DNA from: Leucobacter sp. OLIS6
GTDB taxonomy: Bacteria; Actinomycetota; Actinomycetes; Actinomycetales; Microbacteriaceae
NCBI RefSeq assembly: GCF_002752355.1
Contig: NZ_MRAV01000014.1
Location: 248,001-312,000 of the forward strand
DNA length: 64,000 nt
Reading direction: 5' to 3'
In this document: in pieces, positions 54,350 through 63,128 of the stretch
Layout of the letters: each line of letters opens with the position of its first letter
How positions within the stretch are numbered: the first letter of the stretch is position 1
The notes under the pieces: model-generated
What the model was told of the DNA's origin: nothing
The model's database searches: none
The model's input: only the letters and a program-made list of their open reading frames with translations
Translations under genes and position numbers: made by a program

Positions 54350-55656
54350 CCGGCGGCCTGATCGCGCTGTTCCTCGCGGCGGCCGTCGTGCTGCTCGCGA
54401 TCGGCGGCCTGCTCGCCGCGAGCGATGCGGCGCTCTCGGTGCGTTCGAAGGCCGAGCTCCTGGCGCTGTCCGAGGATGCCCGTCGCGGTGCGTCGATCCG
54501 GGCGATCGCCGAGGACGAGGCCGCGCACCAGAACGCCCTCGGGTTCGCCCGTGTCGCCGCCGAGACGCTCGCGGCGGTGCTCATCACGCTGGTGCTCGCC
54601 GCACTCATCGAACCGCTCTGGCTGACGCTGCTCGCGGCCGCCCTCATCATGACCGCGGTCACCTTCGTGCTCGTCGGCACGAGTCCCCGTACGGTCGGTA
54701 CGCACCATCCCGAGGGGATCATCCGGTTCTCGGCTCCGCTCGTGCACGGGATCCGCGTGCTGCTCGGGCCCATCGCGAGCAGCCTGATGCGCGTCGGCGA
54801 CCGGGTGACCCCGGGACGCGGCGGCAGCAGCGCGTTGATCCGGGACGAGCAGCAGCTGCTGTCGATGGTGGATCAGGCCGCGGAGCAGGAGCTGCTCGAA
54901 GCGGACGATCGCGATTACATCCACTCGCTCGTCGAGTTCGGTGAGACCCGTGTGCGCGAGCTGATGGTGCCCCGCATCGACATGGTGACGGTCGACGCCG
55001 GGCTGTCGATGAAGGACGCGCTCGAAGCGATCCTGGCGTCGCGGCACTCGCGGGTCCCGGTGGTCACCGACGACGTCGATGACGTGGTCGGGGTCGCCCA
55101 CCTGCGCGACGCGAGCGGTTTCGTGCTGCGCCGGCCCGAGGAGGCCGAATCCGCGCCGATCACGCGCGTGATGAAGCCCGCGCTCTTCGTACCCGAGCTG
55201 CAGCCCGCCGACGAGCTGCTGCGCCAGATGCAGCGCGAGTCCGTGCACCTGGCGCTCGCGGTCGACGAGTACGGCGGGATCTCCGGCCTGGTCACGCTCG
55301 AGGACCTCATCGAGGAACTGCTCGGCGACATCAGCGACGAGCACGATCGCGAGACGCCCGAGATCGTGCTCGACGGCGACGGCTTCATCGTGAGCGCCCG
55401 GCTCACGATCGACCGACTCGGCGAGCTCTTCGAGCGCGAGCTCGAGGACGACGAGGTCGACACGGTGGGCGGCCTGCTCGCCAAGCACCTCGGTCGGCTC
55501 GCGGAGCCCGGCGACCGGGTCGAGATCGACGGGATCGAACTGACCGCGCTCGAGACCGAGCGGCGCAGGCAGCGCCTCGTTACGGCGCGTGTGCGCTGGG
55601 TGGGCACCGAAGACAACGACGCGGATCAGGTCCGCCGGGAAGAGGAACAGCAGTGA
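54346..55656 (+). CDS. Hemolysin C/CorC family membrane protein with CBS domains
   Basis: A 436-residue protein. The DUF21 (CNNM) membrane domain has three to four helices (residues ~1-130), two CBS domains follow (VRELMVPRIDMVTVDAGLSMKDAL, and the region ending YGGISGLVTLEDLIEELLGDI), and a CorC/HlyC C-terminal domain ends it (DTVGGLLAKHLGRL). Related proteins export magnesium or bind nucleotides. It is part of the phoH-ybeY-era unit, with ATGA and GTGA overlaps on both sides. Confidence 0.92.
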   Translation: MTGGLIALFLAAAVVLLAIGGLLAASDAALSVRSKAELLALSEDARRGASIRAIAEDEAAHQNALGFARVAAETLAAVLITLVLAALIEPLWLTLLAAALIMTAVTFVLVGTSPRTVGTHHPEGIIRFSAPLVHGIRVLLGPIASSLMRVGDRVTPGRGGSSALIRDEQQLLSMVDQAAEQELLEADDRDYIHSLVEFGETRVRELMVPRIDMVTVDAGLSMKDALEAILASRHSRVPVVTDDVDDVVGVAHLRDASGFVLRRPEEAESAPITRVMKPALFVPELQPADELLRQMQRESVHLALAVDEYGGISGLVTLEDLIEELLGDISDEHDRETPEIVLDGDGFIVSARLTIDRLGELFERELEDDEVDTVGGLLAKHLGRLAEPGDRVEIDGIELTALETERRRQRLVTARVRWVGTEDNDADQVRREEEQQ

Positions 55657-56579
55657 ACGCAGAGCAGGCCGACGGCGTCGGCACCGAGCCCGAGGGCGAG
55701 CACCGTGCGGGATTCGTCTCGTTCGTGGGGCGGCCCAATGTGGGGAAGTCCACGCTGACGAACGCACTCGTCGGCCAGAAGATCGCGATCACGAGCCCGA
55801 AGCCGCAGACCACGCGCCGCGCGATCCGCGGCATCGTGCACCGGCCCGACGGCCAGCTCATCATCGTCGACACGCCAGGTATCCACCGGCCCAGGACCCT
55901 GCTCGGCGAGCGGCTGAACGCGCTCGTGGAAGCGACGCTCGGCGACGTCGACGTGATCGGCTTCTGCGTGCCCGCTGACGAGAAGCTCGGCCCGGGCGAT
56001 CGCTTCATCAACGAGCGCCTCGACGACTTCCCGCGCGCCAAGAAGGTCGCGATCCTCACCAAGGTCGACGAGGCCTCGAGCGGCGAGATCATCGACCAGC
56101 TGACACGGCTCGGCGAGTTGCGGGAGTGGGATGCGGTCGTGCCGATCTCCGCGGTCACCCGGGACCAGCTCGACGTGCTCTCCGACGTGCTGCTCGAGCT
56201 CATGCCGGTGTCGCCGCCGCTCTACGAGGCCGAGCAGATCACCGACGAGAACGAGGACGACCGTATCGCCGAGCTGATCCGCGAGGCGGCCCTCGACGGT
56301 ATGCGCGACGAGCTGCCGCACTCGCTCGCCGCGACCGTCGACGACCGCGAGGAGCGCGAGGACGGCCTGCTGGCGCTCTACGCGTCGATCTACGTCGAGC
56401 GCGACAGCCAGAAGGGCATCGTGATCGGCAAGGGCGGATCGCAGCTCCGAGACATCGGAGAGCGGGCCCGGCACGAGATCGAGGCGCTGCTCGGGCGTCG
56501 CATCTACCTGTCGCTGCGCGTCAAGCTGCTGAAGGAGTGGCAGCGCGACCCCAAGGCGCTGGGCCGGCTCGGATTCTGA
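55653..56579 (+). CDS. era: GTPase Era
   Basis: A 308-residue ribosome-assembly GTPase. G1 GRPNVGKSTLTN, G3 DTPG and G4 TKVDE lie in the first 180 residues, and the C-terminal KH domain (VERDSQKGIVIGKGGSQLRDIG) binds the 16S rRNA 3' end. GTG start overlapping the previous stop. A short GCGGG/CCCGC hairpin follows at 56588-56602. Confidence 0.97.
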   Translation: MNAEQADGVGTEPEGEHRAGFVSFVGRPNVGKSTLTNALVGQKIAITSPKPQTTRRAIRGIVHRPDGQLIIVDTPGIHRPRTLLGERLNALVEATLGDVDVIGFCVPADEKLGPGDRFINERLDDFPRAKKVAILTKVDEASSGEIIDQLTRLGELREWDAVVPISAVTRDQLDVLSDVLLELMPVSPPLYEAEQITDENEDDRIAELIREAALDGMRDELPHSLAATVDDREEREDGLLALYASIYVERDSQKGIVIGKGGSQLRDIGERARHEIEALLGRRIYLSLRVKLLKEWQRDPKALGRLGF

Positions 56580-56660
56580 GCACTGTCGCGGGCTCGACCC
56601 GCTGACTAGGCTCGAACGCACAGGGACGCCGCAGGCGCGGCACTCAGGGGAGGAACCCTC

Positions 56661-57035
56661 ATGGACTACGGAATCACCGACCAGACCCAGATCACCGCGC
56701 TCAGCGGTCCGGCCACCGTCGTCGGCATCATCTGGTACGTGCTCGTCGCCATCGCGCTCTGGAAGACCTTCACCAAGGCCGGTTACCCCGGGATCCTCGC
56801 GATCATCCCGATCGTCAATCTGATCTTCCTCGTGAAGATCGCGGGATTCTCCGGCTGGATGGTGCTGCTCTACCTGATCCCGATCGTCAACGTGATCCTC
56901 GCGCTGATCGTGGCGATCAAGGTGGGCGGCAACTTCGGCAAGGGGCCGTTCTTCTCGGTCCTCCTGCTCTGGCTACTCCCGTTCATCGGCTACTTCGTGA
57001 TCGGCTTCGGTAGCGCTCGGTACCAGCGGGCCTGA
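56661..57035 (+). CDS. DUF5684 family small membrane protein
   Basis: A 124-residue protein with three to four hydrophobic segments (VVGIIWYVLVAIALW, ILAIIPIVNLIFLVKIAGFSGW, VLLYLIPIVNVILALIVAIKV, FFSVLLLWLLPFIGYFVIGF). The repeated P-I-V-N motif and the late GFGSARYQ are typical for the DUF5684 family, whose function is unknown. AGGGGAGGAA lies before the ATG, and TAGGCT at 56606-56611 is a possible -10. Confidence 0.8.
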   Translation: MDYGITDQTQITALSGPATVVGIIWYVLVAIALWKTFTKAGYPGILAIIPIVNLIFLVKIAGFSGWMVLLYLIPIVNVILALIVAIKVGGNFGKGPFFSVLLLWLLPFIGYFVIGFGSARYQRA

Positions 57036-57041
57036 CGGCCG

Positions 57042-58052
57042 CTAGCGACTCGCGGCGATGGGGATCGCGTCTCCCGGGATCACCGCCTCGTGGGTCCGGC
57101 TCGCCGGGGCCAGGGCCGCGCCTTCCAGGAGGTCCCGGAGCAGGAGCACCGATGCCCGGCCGAATTCGGCGGGGCGGATGTCGAGGCTCGTGATCCGTTC
57201 GTCACCGAGCTCGGTCACGGGATCGCCGACCAGCGAGACCAGCTCGAAGTCGGGGCCCGGCCGCTTGCCGCCCCGCTCGAGCGGTGCGAGGAGCCTTCCC
57301 GCGAGTCCCTGGTAGCTGCAGAGCACGATGTCGGGATCGAGACCCGAGACGAGTTCGTCGAGGACCTCGGCCACGCGATCATTGCTCGGGTGCACGGGGA
57401 TCTCGCGGATCCAGGGCTCGACCCGGTGCTCCTCGCACCAGTCCCGGTAGCCGATCACGACGTCCTCGGCGAAGGACGAGTGGAACTGCTGATCGGGGAG
57501 CAGCAGTGCGGGGCGATCCAGTCCGCGAGCGTGCGCTCGGTCGAGCAGTTCGCGGATGTATGCGGGGTATCCGACCTCGACCGTGCCGTCCGCAGCGACC
57601 GCCTCCGGATCGAGCGGCCGGCCGGCCGTGACGAGCGGCACCGCGAGGGCGGCGAGCGCTTCGAGCACGCGGTCGCCCGGCAGCGGATCGATCGCGACGA
57701 TCCCGTCGACCGCGGGCGGGCGACTGCGCAGCGCGGCTTCGTCGCGCGTGAGCAGGACGAGGTCGATCCCGTTCTCGCCCGCTGCGGCGACGGCGCCGAA
57801 GACGAACTCCATGTAGAACGCGAAGCTGCGGACGACGGGCGGGATGTACAGGCCGACCGCGCCGACGCGATTGCCGCGGAGCTGCTGCGCGGCGCGATTG
57901 CCGACGTAGCCGAGCGCGGCTGCGGTGTCGCGCACCTGGGACACGGTCTCGGGTGCGACCCGTCCGCGCCCGTGCAGGGCATCCGAGACCGTCGTCTTCG
58001 ACAGGCCGAGTTCGGCTGCGAGATCGACGATCGTGACCCGTCTGGCGCTCAT
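57042..58052 (-). CDS. LacI family transcriptional regulator
   Basis: A 336-residue regulator. The N-terminal LacI helix-turn-helix (VTIVDLAAELGLSKTTVSDALHGRGRVA) plus hinge, then a periplasmic-binding-like effector domain (GVVAVDPLP-like core, YVGNRAAQQLRGNRVGAVGLYIPP). The start is ATG at 58052, because TAGCAT (minus strand, plus 58060-58065) lies 7 nt before it. An upstream in-frame ATG at 58061 overlaps that hexamer. It is divergent from the transporter-deacetylase genes, and an 18-bp palindrome in the gap is its probable operator. Confidence 0.92.
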   Translation of the reverse strand: MSARRVTIVDLAAELGLSKTTVSDALHGRGRVAPETVSQVRDTAAALGYVGNRAAQQLRGNRVGAVGLYIPPVVRSFAFYMEFVFGAVAAAGENGIDLVLLTRDEAALRSRPPAVDGIVAIDPLPGDRVLEALAALAVPLVTAGRPLDPEAVAADGTVEVGYPAYIRELLDRAHARGLDRPALLLPDQQFHSSFAEDVVIGYRDWCEEHRVEPWIREIPVHPSNDRVAEVLDELVSGLDPDIVLCSYQGLAGRLLAPLERGGKRPGPDFELVSLVGDPVTELGDERITSLDIRPAEFGRASVLLLRDLLEGAALAPASRTHEAVIPGDAIPIAASR

Positions 58053-58114
58053 GATCCACATGCTAGCGGGCGCCATCGCGGTGCGCGGGACGCCGTGCGA
58101 CTTCGGATCGATGC

Positions 58115-58143
58115 TTGACGTCGCGCTCGTGGCGATGCATCAT
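58115..58143 (+). promoter_or_regulatory. Promoter of the transporter-deacetylase operon
   Basis: TTGACG (58115-58120) is followed after 17 nt by CATCAT (58138-58143), a reasonable -35/-10 pair. The expected start site near 58150 falls at the edge of the palindromic operator. Confidence 0.5.
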
Positions 58144-58151
58144 TGCTGCAA

Positions 58152-58169
58152 TGCCGGAACGTTCCGGCA
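58152..58169. promoter_or_regulatory. LacI-type operator, perfect 18-bp palindrome
   Basis: TGCCGGAAC-GTTCCGGCA is perfectly symmetrical with the central CG step typical of LacI-family operators. It overlaps the expected transcription start of the 58205 operon, where bound repressor would block polymerase. A second small palindrome (CATTG-CTG-CAATG) lies at 58141-58153. Confidence 0.75.
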
Positions 58170-58204
58170 GGATTCGGCAACGACGCCGACGAAAGGACGC
58201 CCTC

Positions 58205-58459
58205 ATGACCGCACCCGCCAGGTCAGGCCCGGCCCGGGGCCGCAGGCGCGGTATCGCCGCGCTGGTCGCAGCCTCGTTCATCATCATGCTCTTCCCACCG
58301 CTCCAGTGGTGGGTCGGCGACGGAGGAGTCTGGTACTTCATCGTGACCGGACTGCTCGTACTCGCGGCGATCTGGTGCATGTACGCCCTCGACGCCCGCG
58401 CGGAGCGGGACGAATCGGCCGCTGCGCGGCCGTCGAACGCGGGGGAGGCCCGACCGTGA
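58205..58459 (+). CDS. Small two-helix membrane protein, DUF3311-like, partner of symporter
   Basis: An 84-residue protein with a basic N-terminus and two membrane segments (IAALVAASFIIMLFPPLQWW and VWYFIVTGLLVLAAIWCMYALDA), then a charged tail. Its size and position directly before a sodium-solute symporter match DUF3311-type small subunits, though I cannot confirm the exact family. GAAAGGACG serves as the ribosome binding site. The stop overlaps the symporter start (GTGA). Confidence 0.75.
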   Translation: MTAPARSGPARGRRRGIAALVAASFIIMLFPPLQWWVGDGGVWYFIVTGLLVLAAIWCMYALDARAERDESAAARPSNAGEARP

Positions 58460-59970
58460 TCCTCCTCGGCTACGGCGGAGTCGCCCTCTTCTTCCTCGTC
58501 ATCGTGTTCGTGCTCGAACGCAGCCGCAAGCGGACCGACTCGTTCAGCGAGTACGCGACCGCCGGGCGATCGTTCGGCCCCTTCTTCTCGACCATGGCCT
58601 TCGTGAACACGTGGCTGCCCGGCACCATCTTCATCTCCTTCGCCGGCTACGCGGCGGCTGCCGGAGCGATCGGCTTCTACTCGGTGCCCTACGCGCTGCT
58701 CGCGGTGGTGCTCATGTTCATGCTCGCCAAGCCGGTGCACACCTGGGGCAAGCGCTTCGACCTGCGCACCCAGGCTGATCTGCTCGGGCTGCGATACGGG
58801 TCGAAAGCGGTTCGGGTCGTCGCCGCGATCATCGGCATCCTCGCCTCGTTCCCCTGGATCGTGCTCGGCATGCAGTCGCTGACGCTGGTCTTCACCTATC
58901 TCTCGTTCGGGCAGGTCGCCGCGGGCACCGCCGCGTTCATCGGCATCGGGGTGCTCGTGCTGCGTCAGGTCTGGACGGTGCGGATGGGCGCGCGCGGCCT
59001 CGTGCTCAGCGACATGGTGCAGGGCCTCGTCGCCTACGGGCTCGGGCTGCTGCTGATCCTCGGGCTCATCACCTGGCTCGTCACCAACGGGCACGGCTTC
59101 GCCGAGCTGCCCGACGGCTTCTTCCGACTGCCCGGGCCGGGCAGCGCCGAGGGCCCCCTCTACCTGTTCTCGCTCGTGCTCACCGGCGCGCTGGGCGGCT
59201 GGTGCTGGCCCGATATCTTCGTGCGCCTCTTCGCGTCGAGCGGCACCCGCACCATCAAGCGCTCCGCGGTCATGGCGGCGCCGATCCTCTTCGTGTTCGG
59301 CACCGCGCTGTCGATCCTCGCGATGCTCGCGGCGAGCCTGCCGGGCGTCGCAGAGGCGACCGACGCGGTCTGGTTCATCACCGCCAGCGTCGGGGGACCC
59401 GTGATCCTCACGCTCGCGGGCATCTGCGTGGTAGCCGCCACCATGGGCAACGTGGGCGCCAACCTCCAGGCGCTCGGCGCCCAGACGGCCAACGACATCG
59501 TCGGGGTGGCGCGCGGGGAGCGGATCGAGGATCCGAAGACCGGCAAGATCGCGGTCGGCGTGCTCACCATCATCGCCGGCGTGATCGCGGTTCTGACCGC
59601 GACGACCCTCAACGGGCTCATCGCGCTCGCCATGGTCTCGTACCAGGGGATCGTGCAGCTCGCCCCGACCCTGCTGCTCGGCATCTTCTGGCGGCGCGGC
59701 AACGCGGTCGGAGCGATCGCCGGAATGATCTCGGGCTTCGCCGTCGCCGCTGTGCTGCAGATCGTGTACCCGATCGCGATCCCGGTGCTCGGCGGCATGA
59801 CGAGCGGCGTCGCGGCACTCGCGGTCAACACCGTCGTCTACGTGGCCTGCGCGTACCTCGTGCCGGTGTCCCGAGCCGAGCGGGAGCGCGTCGACGCGCT
59901 GTTCGATCACCTCAACGAACCGGACGCCGAGCATCTCGGCGCACCTCTGAACGAAGGAGCCTCCCGATGA
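58456..59970 (+). CDS. Sodium:solute symporter family transporter
   Basis: A 504-residue protein with about 13 membrane helices. DSFSEYATAGRSFGPFFSTMAFVNTWLPGT is the SSF N-terminal signature, with TQADLLGLRYGSKAVR, LGGWCWPDIFVRLFA and GIVQLAPTLLLGIFWRRGN further on. It takes up a solute with sodium. The substrate is unknown, but coupling to the deacetylase suggests an acetylated amine or related compound. GTG start. It overlaps the next gene by 4 nt. Confidence 0.9.
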   Translation: MILLGYGGVALFFLVIVFVLERSRKRTDSFSEYATAGRSFGPFFSTMAFVNTWLPGTIFISFAGYAAAAGAIGFYSVPYALLAVVLMFMLAKPVHTWGKRFDLRTQADLLGLRYGSKAVRVVAAIIGILASFPWIVLGMQSLTLVFTYLSFGQVAAGTAAFIGIGVLVLRQVWTVRMGARGLVLSDMVQGLVAYGLGLLLILGLITWLVTNGHGFAELPDGFFRLPGPGSAEGPLYLFSLVLTGALGGWCWPDIFVRLFASSGTRTIKRSAVMAAPILFVFGTALSILAMLAASLPGVAEATDAVWFITASVGGPVILTLAGICVVAATMGNVGANLQALGAQTANDIVGVARGERIEDPKTGKIAVGVLTIIAGVIAVLTATTLNGLIALAMVSYQGIVQLAPTLLLGIFWRRGNAVGAIAGMISGFAVAAVLQIVYPIAIPVLGGMTSGVAALAVNTVVYVACAYLVPVSRAERERVDALFDHLNEPDAEHLGAPLNEGASR

Positions 59971-61094
59971 CGCAGCGGACCACCGGATACGTCTGGCACG
60001 AGCGCTACGCCTGGCACGACACCGGGACCGCAGTCGGGGTCGCTCCGTCCGGCGGTTTCAACCAGCCGCACCAGGCGTTCGAGAGCCCCGAATCCAAGTC
60101 CCGCATGGCGGGCCTCGTCGAGGTCTCCGGCCTGATCGACGCGCTCGTCCGGATCCAGGCGGTCGAGGCCTCCGACACCGATCTGCTGCGGGTGCACACG
60201 CCGGAGCACGTGGAGCGGATCCGCGGGCTGAGCGCCGATCGCGGCGGGGACGCGGGCGACGGCTACACGCCGTTCGGCCGGGGCTCGTTCGAGATCGCCA
60301 AGCTGGCGGCCGGCGGCACCATGGCCGCGGTCGCCGCGGTGATGCGGGGCGAGGTCGACAACGCCTACGCGCTGGTCCGCCCTCCCGGCCACCACGCCCG
60401 CCGGGAGATGGGAATGGGATACTGCCTCTTCTCGAACGTGTGCGTGGCGATCGAGTACGCGCGCGCCGAGCTCGGCGTGCGACGGGTGGCGATCGTCGAC
60501 TACGACGTCCACCACGGCAACGGCGCGCAGCAGATCTACTGGGACGATCCCGACGTGCTCGCGATCTCCATCCACCAGGACCGCCTGTTCCCGCAGGACA
60601 CCGGTTCGATCGACGAGATCGGCGGCCCCGGAGCGGAGGGGCGCAACATCAACATCCCGCTCCCCGCCGGATCCGGCAACGGCGCGTACCTCGCGGCGAT
60701 CGAGCGGGTGGCGGTGCCGGCGATCCGCGCGTTCGCACCGGACCTCGTGATCGTGTCGAGCGGTTTCGACCCGAGCGCGGTCGATCCGCTCGGCTGCATG
60801 ACCGTGACATCAGGGGGGTTCAAGGCGATGGCCGAGCGGATCCTGGAAGTCGCGGAGGAAGCGTGCGGCGGGCGCGTCGTGTTCTCCCACGAGGGCGGGT
60901 ACTCGCCGGTGCACGTCCCGTTCTGCGGGCTCGCGGTGCTCGAAGCGCTGAGCGGACGCGAGACGGGGGTCGAGGATCCGTTCGGAGCCTCGTTCGACGC
61001 GTCGCCGGCGCACCCGCTGCAGCCGTGGCAGGACGAGGTCGTCGCGCAGGCGGAGGCGATCGCCGAGCGGCTCGGGTTCGGCCCGGCGGAGTGA
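59967..61094 (+). CDS. Class II histone deacetylase-like amidohydrolase (acetylpolyamine-type)
   Basis: A 375-residue arginase/deacetylase-fold enzyme. The active-site motifs are RPPGHHARREMGMGYCLFSNV (tandem His), VDYDVHHGNGAQQ (zinc-binding Asp and His) and SSGFDPSAVDPLG (second zinc Asp). Bacterial relatives deacetylate acetylpolyamines or other N-acetylated amines. It is the last gene of the LacI-controlled unit, coupled to the symporter. Uptake followed by intracellular deacetylation is the simplest reading. Confidence 0.9.
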   Translation: MTQRTTGYVWHERYAWHDTGTAVGVAPSGGFNQPHQAFESPESKSRMAGLVEVSGLIDALVRIQAVEASDTDLLRVHTPEHVERIRGLSADRGGDAGDGYTPFGRGSFEIAKLAAGGTMAAVAAVMRGEVDNAYALVRPPGHHARREMGMGYCLFSNVCVAIEYARAELGVRRVAIVDYDVHHGNGAQQIYWDDPDVLAISIHQDRLFPQDTGSIDEIGGPGAEGRNINIPLPAGSGNGAYLAAIERVAVPAIRAFAPDLVIVSSGFDPSAVDPLGCMTVTSGGFKAMAERILEVAEEACGGRVVFSHEGGYSPVHVPFCGLAVLEALSGRETGVEDPFGASFDASPAHPLQPWQDEVVAQAEAIAERLGFGPAE

Positions 61095-61097
61095 CTG

Positions 61098-61147
61098 CGT
61101 GCGGGGCGGGGCGGACGCGACGCGGTCCGCCCCGCCTTCCCCGCACG
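61098..61147. terminator. Bidirectional terminator
   Basis: CGTGCGGGGCGGGGCGGAC pairs with GTCCGCCCCG and, after a short CCTT bulge region, CCCCGCACG. It sits between the convergent deacetylase and DUF2207 genes. Confidence 0.8.
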
Positions 61148-61165
61148 CGTCCGACCAGGATCGGG

Positions 61166-62989
61166 TCAGCGGCCGCCGGAGAACCCGCCTCCGCCGCCTC
61201 CGCCCGAGAAGCCTCCGCCCGATGACCCGCCCGACGAGCTCGAGCTGTAGCTCGCCGAGGAACTGAAACTGCTCGACATCTCGCTCAGACTGCGGTCGAG
61301 TCCTGCGAGGCCGTGGTCCGCGAGCCCCGGATACCAGATCGGAACGGCGACCCCGGCCTCCTGGTAGCGGATCTCGAGCACGCGACCCCACTCCTTCTCG
61401 AGGCCGAAGAGCATCGCATAGGGGAGCAGCCGCTCGTAGAGCTGCACGACGTCGACCCCGGCCTCCTCGAGGCGTTCGGCGCCGGTGTAGCTCTGGAGGG
61501 TGCGGATCCGGTCGGCCTCCGCCACGCTCGTGAACAGTTTCACGCCCAGCAGGTACTCACGGGCCTCGGCCCCTGCGGGCGTGAGCACCCGGTGCTTCGC
61601 GATCGCGACGATCGCCAGCACGAAGGACACCGCGAGCAGCAGCCCGACGCCGAAGGTGAGGCTTTCGGGGCGCCCGATTCCGAGCACGAAGAGCGGCGCG
61701 GTCGCCAGCACCAGCCCCAGGGCGACGAATCCGAGGATCCGCGCGCCGCGGCTGGCCTCCGTCGTCGTGTAGCCGCGCGATCTCGCCTCGGCGGGGACCC
61801 CGCTCACGAGCTTCTGCATCCGCTGCGCGAAACGGGAATCCTTCGCCGGCAATTGGAACGCCTGGCCCGGGCCGAGCCCTGCGAACAGCTCCGCGAGGGT
61901 GCGCTGGTCGAGCGGGTCCGCGGCTGCGGCGGGGTCGAGCAGGCGGAGCACCGGAGGCTGCTTGCCCGACCAGAAGCTCTCGGCCTGCTGGCTGTCCTCG
62001 ATGCGGATCGCACCGCGCACAGCGAGATGCACGAACTCGGCGGGCAGCACCGACTTCGCGCTGCCGAGCAGGTTCGCCGCGAGCAGCGGAGGGAGGTGCG
62101 GCGGAACGTCGTACTGCGCCACGATGGTTCCGCGGAAGAAGCGGCGCCGCCGCACGAGGCGACCGACGAGGACCGCCCCCGCGATGCCGCAGCCGAGCGC
62201 GCCCAGGGCGAGGATCGCGGGGAACCGGTCCAGCCAGAAGTTCGGGACCCGCTGCGGGGGCTGCGTGACGGTGCCCGGATCCATGCCGATGGCGACGGTC
62301 ACGCCCGAGCCGGGTGCGACCTCGGAGAGGCGCACGGTCGCAGCCGCCGCGGTTCCCGACGCGGGCGGCGAGTCGATGGTGCAGCGCGCCTTCGATCCCG
62401 AGGGCCCGGAGTAGCAGGCGGCATCGCCCGTGAGGTGCTTCGCGAGGGCCGGAGCGAACTCCACGTCGAGGGAGAACGCATCGACGCGCTGCTTCCGTTC
62501 AATGGGCAGCACGTCCCAATAGAACTCGTCGACCTTCGTCTTCGTCGCCGCGACGACCACGTCGCGGAGCGAATACGAGATGACGTAGGTCTGCCGCCCG
62601 TGCACATAGGAATCGTCGCCGACCAGGATGCCGCGGAACCGGTCGGTGTCCTCGGTGGTGAACGGCACCGGCCGCCCGTCGCCGTCGGTCACCGAGATGT
62701 CGGTCGGCGGCACGGGGGAGTCCTCGTAGGCGAGCGGCAGAGCGCGCACGAGTCCACGGTTCTGGTCGAAGTCCGGGAACACCGGTGTCAGGGTCTCGGT
62801 GACGCGCGCGGTCGCGCGGCCGTCCGCATCGAGATCGAGCACGTACCGGGCGTCCCAGCTCTCGTACGAGAAGTCGTCGACCGAGGCCTGCGCCGGCGCG
62901 GCGACTGAGAGCAGAGCGGCGGCGAGAGCGAATCCGCAGAGTGCGGCCGCCGCGAGCGTGCGGATGGGCGTGCGGGCGATCCGGGACAT
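61166..62989 (-). CDS. DUF2207 domain-containing membrane protein
   Basis: A 607-residue exported membrane protein. A signal peptide (residues 1-35, ending AAPAQAS) is followed by the extracellular DUF2207 domain (VDDFSYESWDARYVLDLDADG, QNRGLVRALPLAYED), a membrane segment near residue 255, a cytoplasmic part, a double membrane segment at ~415-460, and a C-terminal tail of Ser then Gly repeats (SSSSSGGSSGGGFSGG). The function is unknown; the family is common in Gram-positive envelopes. It is divergent from the leuA leader. Confidence 0.9.
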   Translation of the reverse strand: MSRIARTPIRTLAAAALCGFALAAALLSVAAPAQASVDDFSYESWDARYVLDLDADGRATARVTETLTPVFPDFDQNRGLVRALPLAYEDSPVPPTDISVTDGDGRPVPFTTEDTDRFRGILVGDDSYVHGRQTYVISYSLRDVVVAATKTKVDEFYWDVLPIERKQRVDAFSLDVEFAPALAKHLTGDAACYSGPSGSKARCTIDSPPASGTAAAATVRLSEVAPGSGVTVAIGMDPGTVTQPPQRVPNFWLDRFPAILALGALGCGIAGAVLVGRLVRRRRFFRGTIVAQYDVPPHLPPLLAANLLGSAKSVLPAEFVHLAVRGAIRIEDSQQAESFWSGKQPPVLRLLDPAAAADPLDQRTLAELFAGLGPGQAFQLPAKDSRFAQRMQKLVSGVPAEARSRGYTTTEASRGARILGFVALGLVLATAPLFVLGIGRPESLTFGVGLLLAVSFVLAIVAIAKHRVLTPAGAEAREYLLGVKLFTSVAEADRIRTLQSYTGAERLEEAGVDVVQLYERLLPYAMLFGLEKEWGRVLEIRYQEAGVAVPIWYPGLADHGLAGLDRSLSEMSSSFSSSASYSSSSSGGSSGGGFSGGGGGGGFSGGR

Positions 62990-63031
62990 GGGGCCAGCCT
63001 ACGGCCGGCCGGGTGGGGTGGGCGAGCCGTG

Positions 63032-63037
63032 TATAGT
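63032..63037 (+). promoter_or_regulatory. -10 hexamer of leuA leader transcript
   Basis: TATAGT lies 6 nt before the ATG of the leader peptide, matching the consensus well. The message would begin at or near the leader start codon (leaderless). Confidence 0.65.
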
Positions 63038-63043
63038 GACGGT

Positions 63044-63088
63044 ATGCGGTTCCGCTCGCTTCTTCTTAGCTGCCGCGACGAGTCCTAG
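63044..63088 (+). CDS. leuL: leuA leader peptide (leucine attenuator)
   Basis: A 14-residue ORF reads MRFRSLLLSCRDES. Three consecutive leucines are encoded by CTT CTT CTT, a rare codon in this GC-rich genome, so ribosomes should pause when charged tRNA-Leu is scarce. It lies upstream of leuA and overlaps the 5' arm of a hairpin. Leucine leader peptides before leuA have been predicted widely in actinobacteria. The exact alternative structures here are not resolved. Confidence 0.8.
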   Translation: MRFRSLLLSCRDES

Positions 63089-63112
63089 TTCTCAGGCCTC
63101 CCTCGTCGCGGC
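63072..63112 (+). terminator. leuA attenuator hairpin
   Basis: GCCGCGACGAG (63072-63082, inside the leader ORF) pairs perfectly with CTCGTCGCGGC (63102-63112). GTTTCGTGTT follows. A ribosome stalled on the Leu codons or terminating at 63088 would change this pairing, giving leucine-dependent control of leuA. Confidence 0.7.
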
Positions 63113-63128
63113 GTTTCGTGTTGGCTGA

